Of a DNA stretch of 64,000 nucleotides, positions 23,563 to 36,600 are shown piece by piece. Source of the DNA: Rhytidiadelphus loreus (taxonomy: Eukaryota; Streptophyta; Bryopsida; Hypnales; Hylocomiaceae); NCBI GenBank assembly GCA_947034895.1, contig OX344762.1, positions 46,727,087 to 46,791,086 on the forward strand. Reading direction: 5' to 3'. Under the pieces are notes generated by a model, which saw nothing but the letters and a program-made list of their open reading frames with translations, had not been told where the DNA came from and searched no databases. Made by a program: the position numbers and the translations under genes. The first letter of the stretch is position 1. Each line of letters begins with the position of its first letter.

Positions 23563-26500
23563 ATGCATTCCGTAGCAGTTCGAGCACCGTGGGAGGGTGC
23601 TTGCACAAGCTTGAAAAGATCCCGGAAGAGCTGGGAGCCGACAAATTCTCGACCATGTGTGGTGCGGTGTGGAGTTGCTGAGCCTTCTGGAAAACCTGCA
23701 CCCTTTGGTCAAGTCACTCGCTACAATGATAATCTGCTGGATAAAGCTTTCATGGCTCTGTTTCGTGGAAAAATGGAAAAATTCACAGGTACACTCAAAG
23801 CTCTTTAAAACCTTTTCTAAACCTTTTCCGAAACCCTCCATAGCAACCTTCTCTAAAACTTTCTGAATTTCTCTATTGCAACCTTCTGTAAAACATTCAG
23901 CGTCGTAGAGTATCCTGCGCACTAGCATTGACTGTAGCACAAGATTTCATGTATTTCATAGTGAAGAAGTTGGTAAGAGGTTTGAGTGGACGTATCTATG
24001 AAGCTGGCGGCGTTGTTGTGCTCTCCAATTGCCACAGGACATGCACAGAAGCTTTCAGCCGATTTTAGGTTTCATGACTTTGGTTTCATGATAGATTTCT
24101 CAATGAGGGAGATTCTGCTTTTTGAACTTAGCAACAGGTAGAGTCTGCAATGTTGTCTAGTGTTTTAAAAATAAATAAATTTTAGTGACCATATTATAGT
24201 TTGTGATAGTAATATTTTGTCATTTGTTATGTTTGGGGTTTTCGATGCAGGGAAGTCAACGCCATTGAAAGGATACGAGGGATTCGTGGATGTTTCAAAG
24301 AAGATTATGCAAGGAAGGACAGCAGTTGAACAAAGAGCAGTTGTTCATAATGTTCTTCTCTCACTTCTTCCTCCTGGAGCACCAGCGCAGGTAAATTTTT
24401 TAAACCTCGAATTCTTGTATTTCGTGTAGAATATTGAATAGTAGCAAACAAAGTACTTCGATTGTAGGTCAAGGTTAGGGCTTCTGTATGCTTTGAAACC
24501 TCTATTCCACGAAAATTTTCAGACAGGTACTTGCTGGTTTTCTCCTGGATTTTCTTCGATAATCTCCGATGTGAAATCATTAACTTTTTTTTCCTTAGAA
24601 CAAGTGTTCTTTCTTTTCGTTCATTCAGTATGGGTTTATGAAATCTACTAGCAAAAAACCTGCCCCCCATATCTGTTCTAGAGAACCTAGCGACTTTACA
24701 ATTGGCAGGTTTTACTTTAGATAGATTGCATGACAATCGATATGCTTCAGCTCTGCCTTTAACACAGCTAGGTTTTCTGGGAAGAGGGGGTTTCTGATAG
24801 TAAATGATATGGTGACATCAAACCATGCTGTGCTCAATGTTTGCAGTTTAGAAAGCTCTTTCCTCCTACCAAGTGGTCTGCGGAGTTCAACGCTGGCATT
24901 ACAGTGCCTTTCTTCCAATGGCTGGTTGGACCAGCTGAGGTGAGTTGAAACACACAGCCTGTCTGATGATAGCATGAAAATCAACAACGCTTTTCATCTT
25001 TATCTTGTTTATATTTTAGTCACTATCTATCGGTTACGTTAGAGGATGTTCATTTTGTAAAGGCATTGCTAATTTGTGAAGACATATCATATCCTCTTCT
25101 GTAGGTCATTTTGTAGCAGCTTTCAAACTCCCTAAACCGTGGATTCAAATGTTCATATCTTTAACCGTTGTAATGGGGTGCCAAGACAACAGTTGATGGA
25201 GATCGAGGTTAACGGAGTAAAGCAAATGAGTGGCGTGAAAATCACCAAGTGCAGGTATATTCTTTCATCAATCCTCACCCTCTTTGGATAACTGTGAGCA
25301 TCTATTAATTGAGATTTTTTCATCTTTATTTGTAGCTTTCCTCCCAGAAATCACTAGTCATGTCAAACCTTACCAATTTTACCTCCATTCAAGGCAGTTT
25401 CTATTGGAAACCCTACCAATTGTAATGCCGCCAGGTTTCTAGAATACCTCAAGGGCTGGGTTTTCTACTAGCTTTCTTGCAATCCGAATTGCTAAACATC
25501 TTGAGAGTGACACCAACCTTACCAAAACTCGTGATGGAGAGCAGATATCTTGAAAACAGCGGATGTGTGGGGATGTGCGTCAACATGTGCAAAATACCAA
25601 CGCAAGACTTTTTCACCAACGAGTTTGGTCTTCCACTCACAATGACGCCCAGTATGTTTTTCTTCTCCTGACTTGTCTCTGAAGTATGAAGAATTGCATC
25701 CCTTAGTACTTCTAGATACATATTACTTCCCTGTACATGTCATAATCCGGTAGAGGACACTACTTGCGTCACTTCATGCTTTTTAACATATACAGGATTG
25801 GGAGCAATGTTGAGATGGAAAGAGATCACTTTAGGTACAAAAGCCAATCTCTCTTGAGACCACTATGTATGATTTATCACGATGTTTGATTTTCTTATGC
25901 AATCATTCAAAGTGGGTTGACGGTTTGAAGGGATGATAGAGAACTCTGTTTGCACTCAAAGATCAGTGAAGATTGCCATATAGCCAAGTCACGCTTCCTC
26001 CCGACCTGCTAATTGAAGACCAACTAAATGTGAATAGATGACTTGCTGTTGGTAACGCGTGTCAGTATAGGAGATGGGCTCAGGTCCCTATTAGTTTTAT
26101 TATCCTCTACCTTATGTGATCAATTTGGTATAGAAAAATGTAGTGCTTTTCGTGATCATGATCCCAGTTTTCCATGGCTTGCAGATTTTGAAGACATGAG
26201 TTGTGAAATGTTTTACGGGCAGATGCCGCCTCCCATTGCAGAAGACCCTGCTCTTCAGCAACCGTGCTTTGCAGACATGTGTATGTGTTCCCTGTCCTCG
26301 TCCAGCTGTCCAATTGTTGATTGGAACCCACTTCACTTCATCAAATAATTTTTAGTCGATGAGCTATTAACTGCCTCCAAGTAACAACGAAAACGCCATG
26401 CCCAAAACCTAGCCGAGTTGAACCTTGCCAATTGTAAATCCATTGAGGCATTTTTTTATCGTAAACCCTGTCGATTGTAACCCTCCTAGGTTTTCTAGAC

Positions 26501-26680
26501 TACTTCTAGGTTTGAACTTCTCTTCTTGTGATGGTGAGGCAATTCTGCAGATTTTTTTTGTTAATACTGAAATAGGCTTGTTGTGGGATTGAAATTGCAG
26601 GTTCCATTGCACCACCAAAGTCGACTGCATGTCCCAAACTACGACAAGCGGCACAAGATCTTTCACTCTCAGAAGTTTGA
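23563..26680 (+). CDS. D27: Beta-carotene isomerase D27 (strigolactone pathway)
   Basis: Seven exons (23563-23788, 24251-24390, 24847-24939, 25193-25254, 25545-25651, 26185-26280, 26601-26680) join in phase and give 267 residues, close to known D27 proteins. The first about 40 residues ([12 protein letters not shown] on) are Arg/Ser-rich and fit a plastid transit peptide. The core shows [46 protein letters not shown], the Cys cluster [35 protein letters not shown] and a terminal Cys-rich end. D27 is an iron-containing plastid enzyme that converts all-trans- to 9-cis-beta-carotene, the first committed step to carlactone and strigolactones. The strong match points to D27 itself rather than a D27-like paralog. 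Several introns carry small elements. Confidence 0.93.
25352..25471. mobile_element. CACTA-like MITE remnant in D27 intron 4
   Basis: Begins CACTAGTCATGTCAAACC and ends GGGTTTTCTACTAG, giving rough inverted CACTAG termini. Related phrases (CTAGCAAAAAACC at about 24648, CCTAGGTTTTCTAGA at about 26490) lie in other D27 introns and in PPR intron 1. Confidence 0.45.
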
Positions 26681-28271
26681 AGTTTTGGGAGTAGCATGAG
26701 TGCGTTGGTGCTTCATACGATTGTCACTATTTTGAAATCCAGATCTGAAGAGCCAGCACAAACATGTATACCTGTATCATTCATATATTTTAGCTCAGTT
26801 TTCCCCTTTCGTAGATTATTGTCTATCATCTAATGTGGGAGCTTTATTACCTCCCTTGATGGCGAGCTATTGAAGACGGGTTTACTGTGTATTGTTTTAG
26901 AAATTCATAACTCTCACATCATGTCAAAAGGCATGCTTCAAATCACAATTTTGTGGTCATATGGAACTGACTTCTTGCACTTGAACCCATAGACACACTC
27001 GTTGATGCTTTTCAGAGTCACAGGAAAAATCTCTCACTCTTTTCTTTCCTTTGCCAGTACTGTAATGTAGCCTGCTCTTTCAAAGTGAACGTCAGTCTAG
27101 CAGAAGAGCACAATTTTCAGTAGAGCATGAAAACTATGTATGAACCAAGCGTGGAGTGTATCTAGATTCAAAGACTGGTTTTCAAAATAGTAACAATCTT
27201 TGGTCAAGAAGCAACACTTATGAAGGTCATGGAACTAGACTGCAGAAGTACGGTACATGCATTAGGTGTGCACAAATAATTACCACTTCTTGCAATTCAG
27301 CAAAAACTGACTGGAATTTGGATGATGGAATAAGGTGTGTTTTAAGCAATTCCAAGGAAGCCACTTACTTCGAAGTAGAGAACTTCAGCCTATTAATGGA
27401 GAGAAGTTCACTTCTAAAGTTCATCTTATTAGTGCACCAATAATTGATAGTAGGGGTCACCATTGAATTGGTGAAAACAATACAATGTTCATCCAAATTG
27501 TAGATTCATGCAATGACACATATTCAATGACATCTGTTGGCTTTCTTTCCCAATGGTTCATCATGCCTTCCTTCCCAATTCATGCTCATATTTTCAGTGT
27601 TGATATATATGCATACCATAGTAAATAATAGGTGCATCAAAGTTGACCCAACAGTACAAACTCAAATTTAGGTCAATCTATACAATCCAAATAAACATAT
27701 AAACATCATGATCTAATAAGGTCAATCTATACAATCCAAATAAATGCATAAACATCATGATCTAATATATATAGTGACTTTTTTTGCAAATTTGTTAGAT
27801 GGTGTATTGCACTTTGAAGTGTTACTCATATTTTTTCAATTAGATGCATAATAGCCCCATTGATTTTTCAATAAGGTACATGCACCTAATTGTGACATGC
27901 TTGCAAAACTGTCCAATCTAGAACCTTGCCTAAAGTGCAAGTCCTGCGACGACAATCTGGAATCCCCTCTCCAACAAAATATAAAACAGTTTCTCATAGG
28001 ATTGTAAACAAAAAAGCATGAATCACTCAGGTGACACTGCAGCTCATATCAACTTTACTTTGCCTCACAGATACCGTAATTGCACAAAACAGATTTACAA
28101 GAGAGGATCCCAGCCTAGAATAAGTTTGGAAGTGCCCCCATCGTGTAAACCAAGCAATGTTTGCGCTCCATATAAAAAGAGCGATGTTCGACAACCTCAT
28201 CTAGGATCTGTACACACTAACACCGCAAGCTTCCAAAGCATTGTCACGGTTAGAAAACTCGGGGAAACATT
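26681..28271. other. Intergenic between convergent D27 and AAMP genes
   Basis: 3' flanks of two convergent genes. No gene is supported. A 49-bp tandem duplication is at 27671-27768; frames at 27156-27443 and 28018-28410 look random or lie opposite the last AAMP exon. Confidence 0.4.
27671..27768. repeat. 49-bp tandem duplication
   Basis: GGTCAATCTATACAATCC starts at 27671 and again at 27720. The two units differ only at ACATAT/ATGCAT. Confidence 0.95.
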
Positions 28272-31200
28272 TCACATTTCGAAAACTCGGGCTGTACCAT
28301 CATCGGAGCCTGACAGAATGACATTTCCATCCCTGCAATATCCAGAGACCGACCATCGGCTTAGAACTGACAAGAAATACGTAATCCAGAAATGCAACGG
28401 TATCATTTAAGTAGAGCAAACTTAAGGAAATCAGAAAAACTACAGGCATACAGATATCAAAACAACCACGGGAAAACAACCACAAATCAAATCCTATCGA
28501 CGATAGAGGCAGAGACGAAGAGAGATACCTCGATATAGCAAGGTCAAGAATGCTATCGGCATGACCTTGGAACACACGTTCACAATTTCCGGTTCGGCCA
28601 TCCCATGCTCTGACCTTTCCATCCAAGGACCCTGTGTACACAATTTGCGATGCAGGAGACCAAAGAAGTTTCACCACCCCATCCTGAGACCAAGTAAAGC
28701 ACACGTTAGGATCACATTAACCAACAGCATAGGGACAAACATTTCGAAAGATTGAAGTACGGTTACACTAATCGACATTACCGTATTGACGATATTAAAG
28801 CACTAATTCAGAGAGAAAAACACATGGTGTAAATACACCAAAAATGTTCTCAGTGTGATATGACCAAGGATTTTCAGTTTCACTATTCTAGTCATTTGAT
28901 AATGCCCTACCCTCTTCCAGTTTGTGCATGGTATTAATAACAACTTCCAAATAATGTGCATTGTGCAGTTCGGAAAGTAACCTTAGATATACGAATTTAT
29001 CCTATTACCGGTAGTGCGTGTGACTCTAATTTCAAAAAGACACACTCCATGTAAAATATAAAAAATACTGCGGTCTGAAATAATCACTATGCTGTAGTAA
29101 TGCACTAAATATTATTAGTACTTGGCAAATCTATACCTTCATAGAGTCTAAAATTGCCAAGGAAGGGTTCGGCGAATCTGTAACTTCTCTAGTATTCTAG
29201 TTCCACAGAATAAAATTATTTGGCAAATCTGTAACCTCTACTAATTTTGCAGAGGCTCTAATTTTACACCATCACTAATGGGATGAAATTACTTTAGTTC
29301 TCATCGGTGGAGATGAATCTTTCATAACGCAAATCACAACATCCAGACACTGTCCCCATTCACATCTTCAACACCGGGACTGTAGCACAAGTTAATGGTG
29401 CACACCTCATGCTCACAAGTACATCGAGATTGAAAAGTTTGCAAGTCCCAAATTATGAGTTTCCCGTCCATTGCACCGCTGGCCGCCAAATTTAATCTAC
29501 ATCAGCAATATACATAGATCAGTTCTCTGAAGCTGATTTCCTTCGCTGATTAGTTCTGATCAGGTCATCCAAGTGGTTACGACATCAGACTGCAAGAATT
29601 ACTCGGGAGAGAAGAACAAGTGGTAGTTACCCAGATGAAAAACCAACACATTCCAACGACTTAGAATGCGCCGCAAGGGTCCCATGAACCTGCACAACAC
29701 AAGTACCAGAAGCTGAAGAAATGGTACAATATAGAGTAGTTCTGTGATTGCAAAACAGTGACTAAATGATGACGGGTACATAAACAACATAAATTCGCAA
29801 TGTAGGGGATATATTTTGTCGAAAGTATGTTTCACACGTCAGAACTCCAAGAACTGCAAAAACAGTTGAATTAGATAACAAAGTGCTGATTCCAGTAACA
29901 ACAAGCAACAAAAAGGTCAATGACCCAGAAAAGAGCACAGAGACCAATTCATTTGTAGCAAAAATATACCTTCCCAGTCTGGATATTCACAAGGCATGCA
30001 TTATGATCTGTAGAACCAGTGATGGCAATACTGGAATCGTTGGAAATAGCAAGGCAAGTTAGCCCTTCGGTATGAAACGGATGACCTACAAACAAAGGGC
30101 ACGGATTGTAAGGATTTTCAACATAGCCAATCGTTGAATACAGAATCAAAGTCACAAATGGTTGAACAGACAAGACTAAGTTATCAGCAATAGAGAGCGA
30201 ACATCCCAACAACCACTAATTATATATCAAGAAAAGCAGTGGAGATAGTCAATACAAACTACATGCCAATTTCATAGAAAAAATATATACTATAGTTGTG
30301 CAAGTATGTGCCCGCAGCAGCATTCGCTGAAAGTAGGGAGCTGAAAATGGCCTCCAATTCTGGGAATAAGACTACATGAGCAAACTGAATCTACAGTCTG
30401 ACAAAGTCGCTCCAAAATCCAATCTATAGATTCTCACCTTGCACAGCTCGTATGCTCTCTCCGGACCTAGGATTCCAGACTCTGAAGCTTCCATCTTCTG
30501 AACCTGTACAGATTGTTTTACCTGCACTATCACAAGCTTCGTCAAAATTTAGAGATTAAGACTTGAATATCAGTAATCTGGTGGTGGGACTCAATAAATC
30601 TACAGCAACCATATAACTTACAGATGTCAACACCATGAGCCAAATAAAGAGTGCATGTCAAATATAACATCCATCACTTATCATTCCTAAACCGTCGCAC
30701 TGGATGATGCTACAAGTGCAAAAGCAAAGGCATGACCTACCGTCGGGGGTGAAATCCCCACAAGTTACAGCACCACTGTGACCAGAGAGCACAGCCATGC
30801 ACGCAGCCGTGTCAGCATTCCAAAGCCAAGCTGTCACATCCTCAGATCCTGATAGCACAAGGTGCCCCCTAGGATGCCATTTCACCCACTGTCCAATTTC
30901 ACACACAGTCTCAATGTCGATGAACACAAATATACAGGAAAACCACCTTCATATAATGAAGATTATTTATCATCTCCTTGGACATCTATATTCTCAAGTA
31001 CGTTTACAAAAGGACATACTAGACCCCAAAGGTAAAACAAAAAGTCACACGGATAGTAAAAAACCGTGACAATTTTTTCCTCTCGAACTAGAGATACCGT
31101 TAAAGCATCTTGGTTACTTCATTGGACGAAACAGAAAAGGCAAAGACAAGCTATGCAGTTTGACAACTGCTAGGCAGAGATCAATATACAATTATGAATA

Positions 31201-33107
31201 AGGAAAAGAAACTGCAATATTAGTATGTAGATTGATTATCGACTACAATATTAGTATCATTAGTATCACTAACCTCAATAGCCTCACCGGGTCCTTCCAG
31301 TTTATGTTTCAAAGTTCCTGCTGAGGAATCCCAAACATTGACGATACCATCTAAACCTCCTGAGGCTAGCAGCTGACCATCATGGCTGAAAGCTAGTGCA
31401 GCTACTGAATCCGTGTGACCTGAGATCAATTGACAGCAAGCATGAAGATTAAGACAAAACAGAAAGGTTCTTCCCTCGGTATGGGGCAACCACAAAAAGA
31501 AAACAAAGAAACCTTCGTGTAAAGCGAATCAAAAGAGCCTTGCAACAAGTATAGTTCCTGATAGATATCCTCCATCAATTCTACAAAAATGCGCCAACCG
31601 TAGGGTCATGGCGCAATTCCTTCCAAGGAAACGAAGACGAACGGCTTAAGCTAGAATATTATGGCCAACAAACTCAATTACCTTGAAGCTTCTTGTGAGA
31701 CTCTGCATCACCAACCCGCCAAATAAAGGCAACGTCATCTCCACCTCCGGTGGCAACCAAGTCAGCATCAACGTGACTAAAAGCCACTGAATACACAGGT
31801 CCTGCATGAGTGTCATCCCACATCCATTAGCTGTGCAAGAGGTATTGTGACTCCACGAAACGTTATCCAAAGAGTAAAGGCCTAACGAAACAAAGTAGGT
31901 ACAATGACACAATATGCCATCAGAGTGCTGCCATGACCTTGTCAGAGTCAAGATGGTGAATCCTCAAATGTAAGAGACCGTCGAGACAAACACCGACTAC
32001 CTACTCCCAATTCCACATACTAAACCTTAGTTCGGAACTAAAATCTACACTATTCCAAAAATGTCTTCTAGACAACAAAATAAATGCTAAGAACATCACA
32101 TTGTTCAATACCTACCTGTATGACCAGAGAAGGCGTGCACTGAATCATCCTGCTCGGGAAACCCAGCGTCACTCTCATCCATGTCTGTGCAAAATCGCGT
32201 ACGGTTGAGTTTAGCATATTAAAATGCTGAAATATAGATGTTGCATCCAAAACATGCTATAATCCACCAGTTCTTACCTAATCAAACACCTACAGTATAT
32301 TCAAATTGAGCATGTAATATCATTCTCCAGGAAATACTAGAAAGACAACTAATATAAACCATGATCACATGAGAATATTCTCTAACCCAGAGCAGAAACT
32401 AAAAGGTTTAAAAACGTACCAAAATCGTCGTTTCCTCTACCTCGTCCACCTGCACCCCCTCCATTTTCTCCACCTCCATGTCCTCCGTCTCCATGTCCTC
32501 CAGTTCCATCTCCTCCATCATCCGCACCCTCGTCTATATCCGGCAAATCTGCAGCAAAAAATTATCTGTCATGATGACAAACGAGAAGGAGCAATCACAA
32601 ATGCACAAATGACTAGTCTACAAAATCGAATTAGGGCTGCCAATAAGATCCCCAACGTTAGGACTTGCAGTTCAAGTTAACAATCCTGTATCATAATTCT
32701 GTCAAGATAAAAAGAAATTCTGCATGATGACGAACGAGAAGGAGCAATCAAAAATGCACAAAATCACTCTTCTACACAGTAAGATCCTCAACGATAAGAT
32801 TTGCTGATCAAGTTAACAACGCTGTGTAATAATTCTTTGTAGGCAGATATAGAACCAAACGTGCCTTCCTCATCCACATCATATTCTTCCAAAACGTCGG
32901 CGTCATTCACGAATATCGGACCGTCATCCTCCTCTTCATTCTCCTGCAAAGCCACAAAACACACCGAATTTCCAAGTCAATCCCAACCCCGTCGTCATGA
33001 CTCTCATCAACCTAACAGAAGGCACTCAATTACAACTCAGCAGTGGCTCATAAACCTCACAGCAATGCACGACTTGCCTGCGGAGGACGCGAGGTAGGAA
33101 CCGTCAT
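28272..33107 (-). CDS. AAMP: AAMP/Sqt1-like eight-WD40 protein
   Basis: Thirteen exons (33107-33078, 32943-32865, 32548-32420, 32184-32116, 31801-31682, 31419-31274, 30888-30741, 30521-30438, 30085-29970, 29689-29631, 29496-29406, 28683-28529, 28332-28272) join in phase and give 428 residues, like animal AAMP. The first 80 residues are acidic, then Gly-rich (DDGGDGTGGHGDGGHGG). Eight WD40 repeats follow from about residue 100, for example AFSHDGQLLASGGLDG, NVWDSS and SGSDDGTARVF at the end. The yeast relative Sqt1 is a dedicated chaperone of ribosomal protein uL16; AAMP is cytosolic. A role in ribosome assembly is inferred from the family. Introns 1 and 2 have GC donors. The gene is head to head with the PPR gene. 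Confidence 0.93.
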
Positions 33108-33694
33108 TTCGGCTCGCAAATCCAATTCGAAAGAAAGAGAGCTCGTTCTCAAAATCCCAGTGCAAAACTCCGCTACAAAGATCGCTACTGATAAGGAGGG
33201 AGCACAAATTCAGATGTCTCGGAGATGAATCGGAGAATAGATTTCTTGATCCCCACAGGCAAAGGCGAGGACACAAAGATGTAGGAAGCATGCAAGGGAA
33301 CTCCCGCTTTACTCGGAAGGAAAGCAGTTAGGGTTTGGGGAGCAAAAGAGCTCGAACCATTTGGAACGGGATTTAAGTGTGAAAAGGTCTTTTCCTTTCC
33401 TTTGGGCCAGTACTCGGCCCCAGCTTCTTCCAGGCCTCTTTCCTACGGCGGATAGAGTATCTCGAATTGCTCGCTTCTACTGTAGAGAGCAGCGCTGCAC
33501 CCGAGTCATGGCTTGCTCGCTCGATAGCGGAGCGCTCCACAATCACACAGTTTGCTGATTTCCTTACGGGGCACTGTAGCTCGCCCAAATCCCTCGATTG
33601 TGCTCTCAGCGACCAGAATTGGGACGGTTAAGCATTTCAAGGATTGTCTGGTGCTTGCCTCCCACGGCATCTTGTTTTTTGCAGATTGGAGGCC
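33108..33694. promoter_or_regulatory. Bidirectional promoter region, AAMP and PPR
   Basis: Only 587 bases separate the two start codons. The region is GC-richer than intergenic DNA, lacks a clear TATA box and holds TTAGGGTTT (telo box, AAACCCTAA on the other strand) at 33328-33336, a motif common upstream of plant ribosome-related genes. It must hold both leaders and probably a shared promoter. Confidence 0.55.
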
Positions 33695-36600
33695 ATGGCG
33701 ACCTTGCATTTGGGACTGCAAGCGAGGTGCGCACGCTTCTAAAAATTGCATGCAGCTCATAGTTTTGAAATTTTGTAGAGAACACACTAGCAGAAAACCC
33801 TAGTCCTGAGAAGTACGGTATTGTAGAAAATCTAGTCGTCAATGCTAATTTGGCTAGAATTTTGACATAAACCTTGCCAACAGGAATGCGACTAGGTTTT
33901 CTGGAATACCTTTGAGGTGGATTTTCTAGTGGACATGAATGTGGGAATTCGTCTTGGTACTTTGTAGTGTGACCACCGCTTTATTCAAATTGTTCGGGTG
34001 GAATGTTGAGACTGTGTATCAGCATTTGTAACGGAAGAGTGAGTTAATTCAGCTCGTTCTTGTGCAGGCTTGATGGATGTCAGCTCGTAGGGAAGAATAT
34101 ACTTCTGAGCAAGCGTTCTTGCAAGCCTGTTTTCTTGAAGCATAAAGATGCCCCTCCCAGACTAGCTTTGCAGGTGGTTGCGCAGGTCGTGGCGGATATT
34201 GTTGTAGAAACGAAGAAGAGTGCAGGGGAGTCATTGTCTAGGGTAGCTAGGAAACAATTGAAGTGGGAAAGAATGATGAAGGAAATTGACGTTTCAGGCT
34301 CAGCAGTTGCAATATTAAGTAGTCGGAAAGAAGATGGCAAAATTGCGAGGAGTGATGTTTTAGGAACGCTTATTAGACTTCGACAGCTCAATAAGTGGGG
34401 TATGGTTCTAGAGGTAAGACTTGTTCAAATCATTCTTTGCTTGCACGGATACAGAAATCCACAAATAAAATGATGTAGTAGCACTATGTGCTCCAATGTC
34501 ACCACAATAGATTTGAATTCTAGGACTGAACTCATCTCAAAAGAATTCGATTGATAAATAAGCACCAGATTCATTCAGCCCTCATGTGGTGTTAATGTTG
34601 AGTTAACGTTACAATGTTAGTATCATTGGCAGTTACGGAGTATTTGTTATTCCATTGGCAACTACTAAGTCAACAGTAACTCGGCATTAATGTAACATTA
34701 TCTTGATTGATCTAATGTTTCATCATATTAATTCCCCATTGATAACTTCGTGAATCTAAATAGTATCTTTTGGAGATGAAGCTTTATGGTGTGATGACTT
34801 GAACTCATGGCCTTTTTTTGACCTGCATGTTCAGGTTTTGGTTTGGCTGAAGAAGCAGGATTGGTGGAGTTTTGGTGTTCAGGATTTTAATTTGATAATT
34901 GCTGCCTATGGAAAGTTGGGCCAACCCGGAAATGCTGAGTCAAGTTTCACGGAGATGCGTGAGGCAGGGTTGGAACCCAATGTAGCCTGTTTCACGTCGC
35001 TTCTTGAAGCTCATGCACGGGCTGATAATTTTGAGCGGGCTGAATCGATATACCAAGAAATGGTGGAAACAGGCCCGGCTCCTACGGAGGTCACTTACCA
35101 TGTTTATATCAACGCACTCTGCAAGGTACAATGACAAGGTTTCTTGAATGTTAGATTGCACTTGATGTATCTCATTTTACATTGCATGTCACATAGTCCG
35201 AAGTCTACTGTATGCATAATGCAGCACACCAATTTCACCATATACTGTGGGACACTGAATATTGTGTGTGCAAAACTAGTATGGGCAAAAATAATTTAGA
35301 GAAATGCATGTGACTGGAGAACTGTGAAAGATTAAGCCACTGTAATTATGAAAAGTAAAGATTAGGAAGGCCTCTTGGAAATACTATGACCCACAGTATA
35401 TTGTTGCGTGCTTGACGTCATTACAAAACCAGGGCTAGCTTCCAGTGTGTCTCATATGCTTGGTGGATTCCAGGCTGAGCGGTTCAATGATGCGGAGAGG
35501 GTCTTCAAAAGCATGGGTGAGAAGGATGAGGCGAAACCAGATTCGCGCTTGTACAATTTAATGATGCACACGTATGGCAAGGCTGGGAAACTCCCGGAGC
35601 AACAGGCCCTTTTTCGGCAGATGAAGGGCTCAGGCGTTCCTATGACAGCAGTTACTTTCAACAGTTTGATGGCGTTCCAGAAGACCGTTGCAGATGCCGA
35701 GGCTTGTTTGCGACATGTATGGTTTCCGTAATTCATTATATCTCGCTCTTTTTTTTCATTTTCTGCCTATGGTTGATGGTCTTTGCACGTGTAAAGTCCA
35801 CTTTGTTTTCAGTATAAAAATGTTTTCATATGATTGGTAGTTCTCGTCCAGGTTTGGGAGTAGTGTCAAGTTTGTCCGCTGTGTCTAAGGATGGGTTTAG
35901 TACGGGTTTATGTTTGACACGACATGCCTTTAGGACAACATTTCAGCCATATTTTAAGAAATCGAGAGTAGTGGTTGTTCAGAAGTTGGAAGTTTGTCCT
36001 GACGGGCTTTACATTCTGTCTTGGAGGTAATCATGAGAATCTACTGGGCTCCAACTAATGATATCTGGGCCTTGCTTGTTCTCAAGGTGTGTTCAGAGAA
36101 GTGCAAAAAAACTCCCTAGTTCAAATCGGAGTGTTGTCCTTGCAGAGCCATGTAGAATAGTTCAGATCTTCGTCAAGAGGACGTGGTTACGGGATAATTT
36201 GTAACAGGTGACTGTTGCTCTATTTTTCTCCCAGATGCAAGCTGCCAAAATTGATCCAGATGTTATTACGTATACTGGGCTGATCAATGCCTACTCGAAG
36301 GCTAGGCGTGTCGAAGAAGCGCAAGCTGTATTTCGTGAAATGGTAGCGTCTGGTATCAGGTTAGCATCAAGTGTGCCTTCCAAGTTTGCGATCATCACAT
36401 CTGGATAAACTGCTTTAATATTAACATCACTGCTAGACTTTTCAAGTGCATGAAATTAACTGTTACGTGCCTAAGCTAGAGATAGGAGCTCCACTTGGAA
36501 ACCAATAATCAATTTCAATAACTTCCAACTCATATTTTAATCATTAATAAATTCAGGGTGTGATTTCTTCTTCCTATTGGTACATATCGTTACCTTCCCA

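Noticed and set aside
28018..28410. Plus-strand frame at the 3' end of AAMP
   Set aside because: Partly antisense to the last AAMP exon; no recognisable content.
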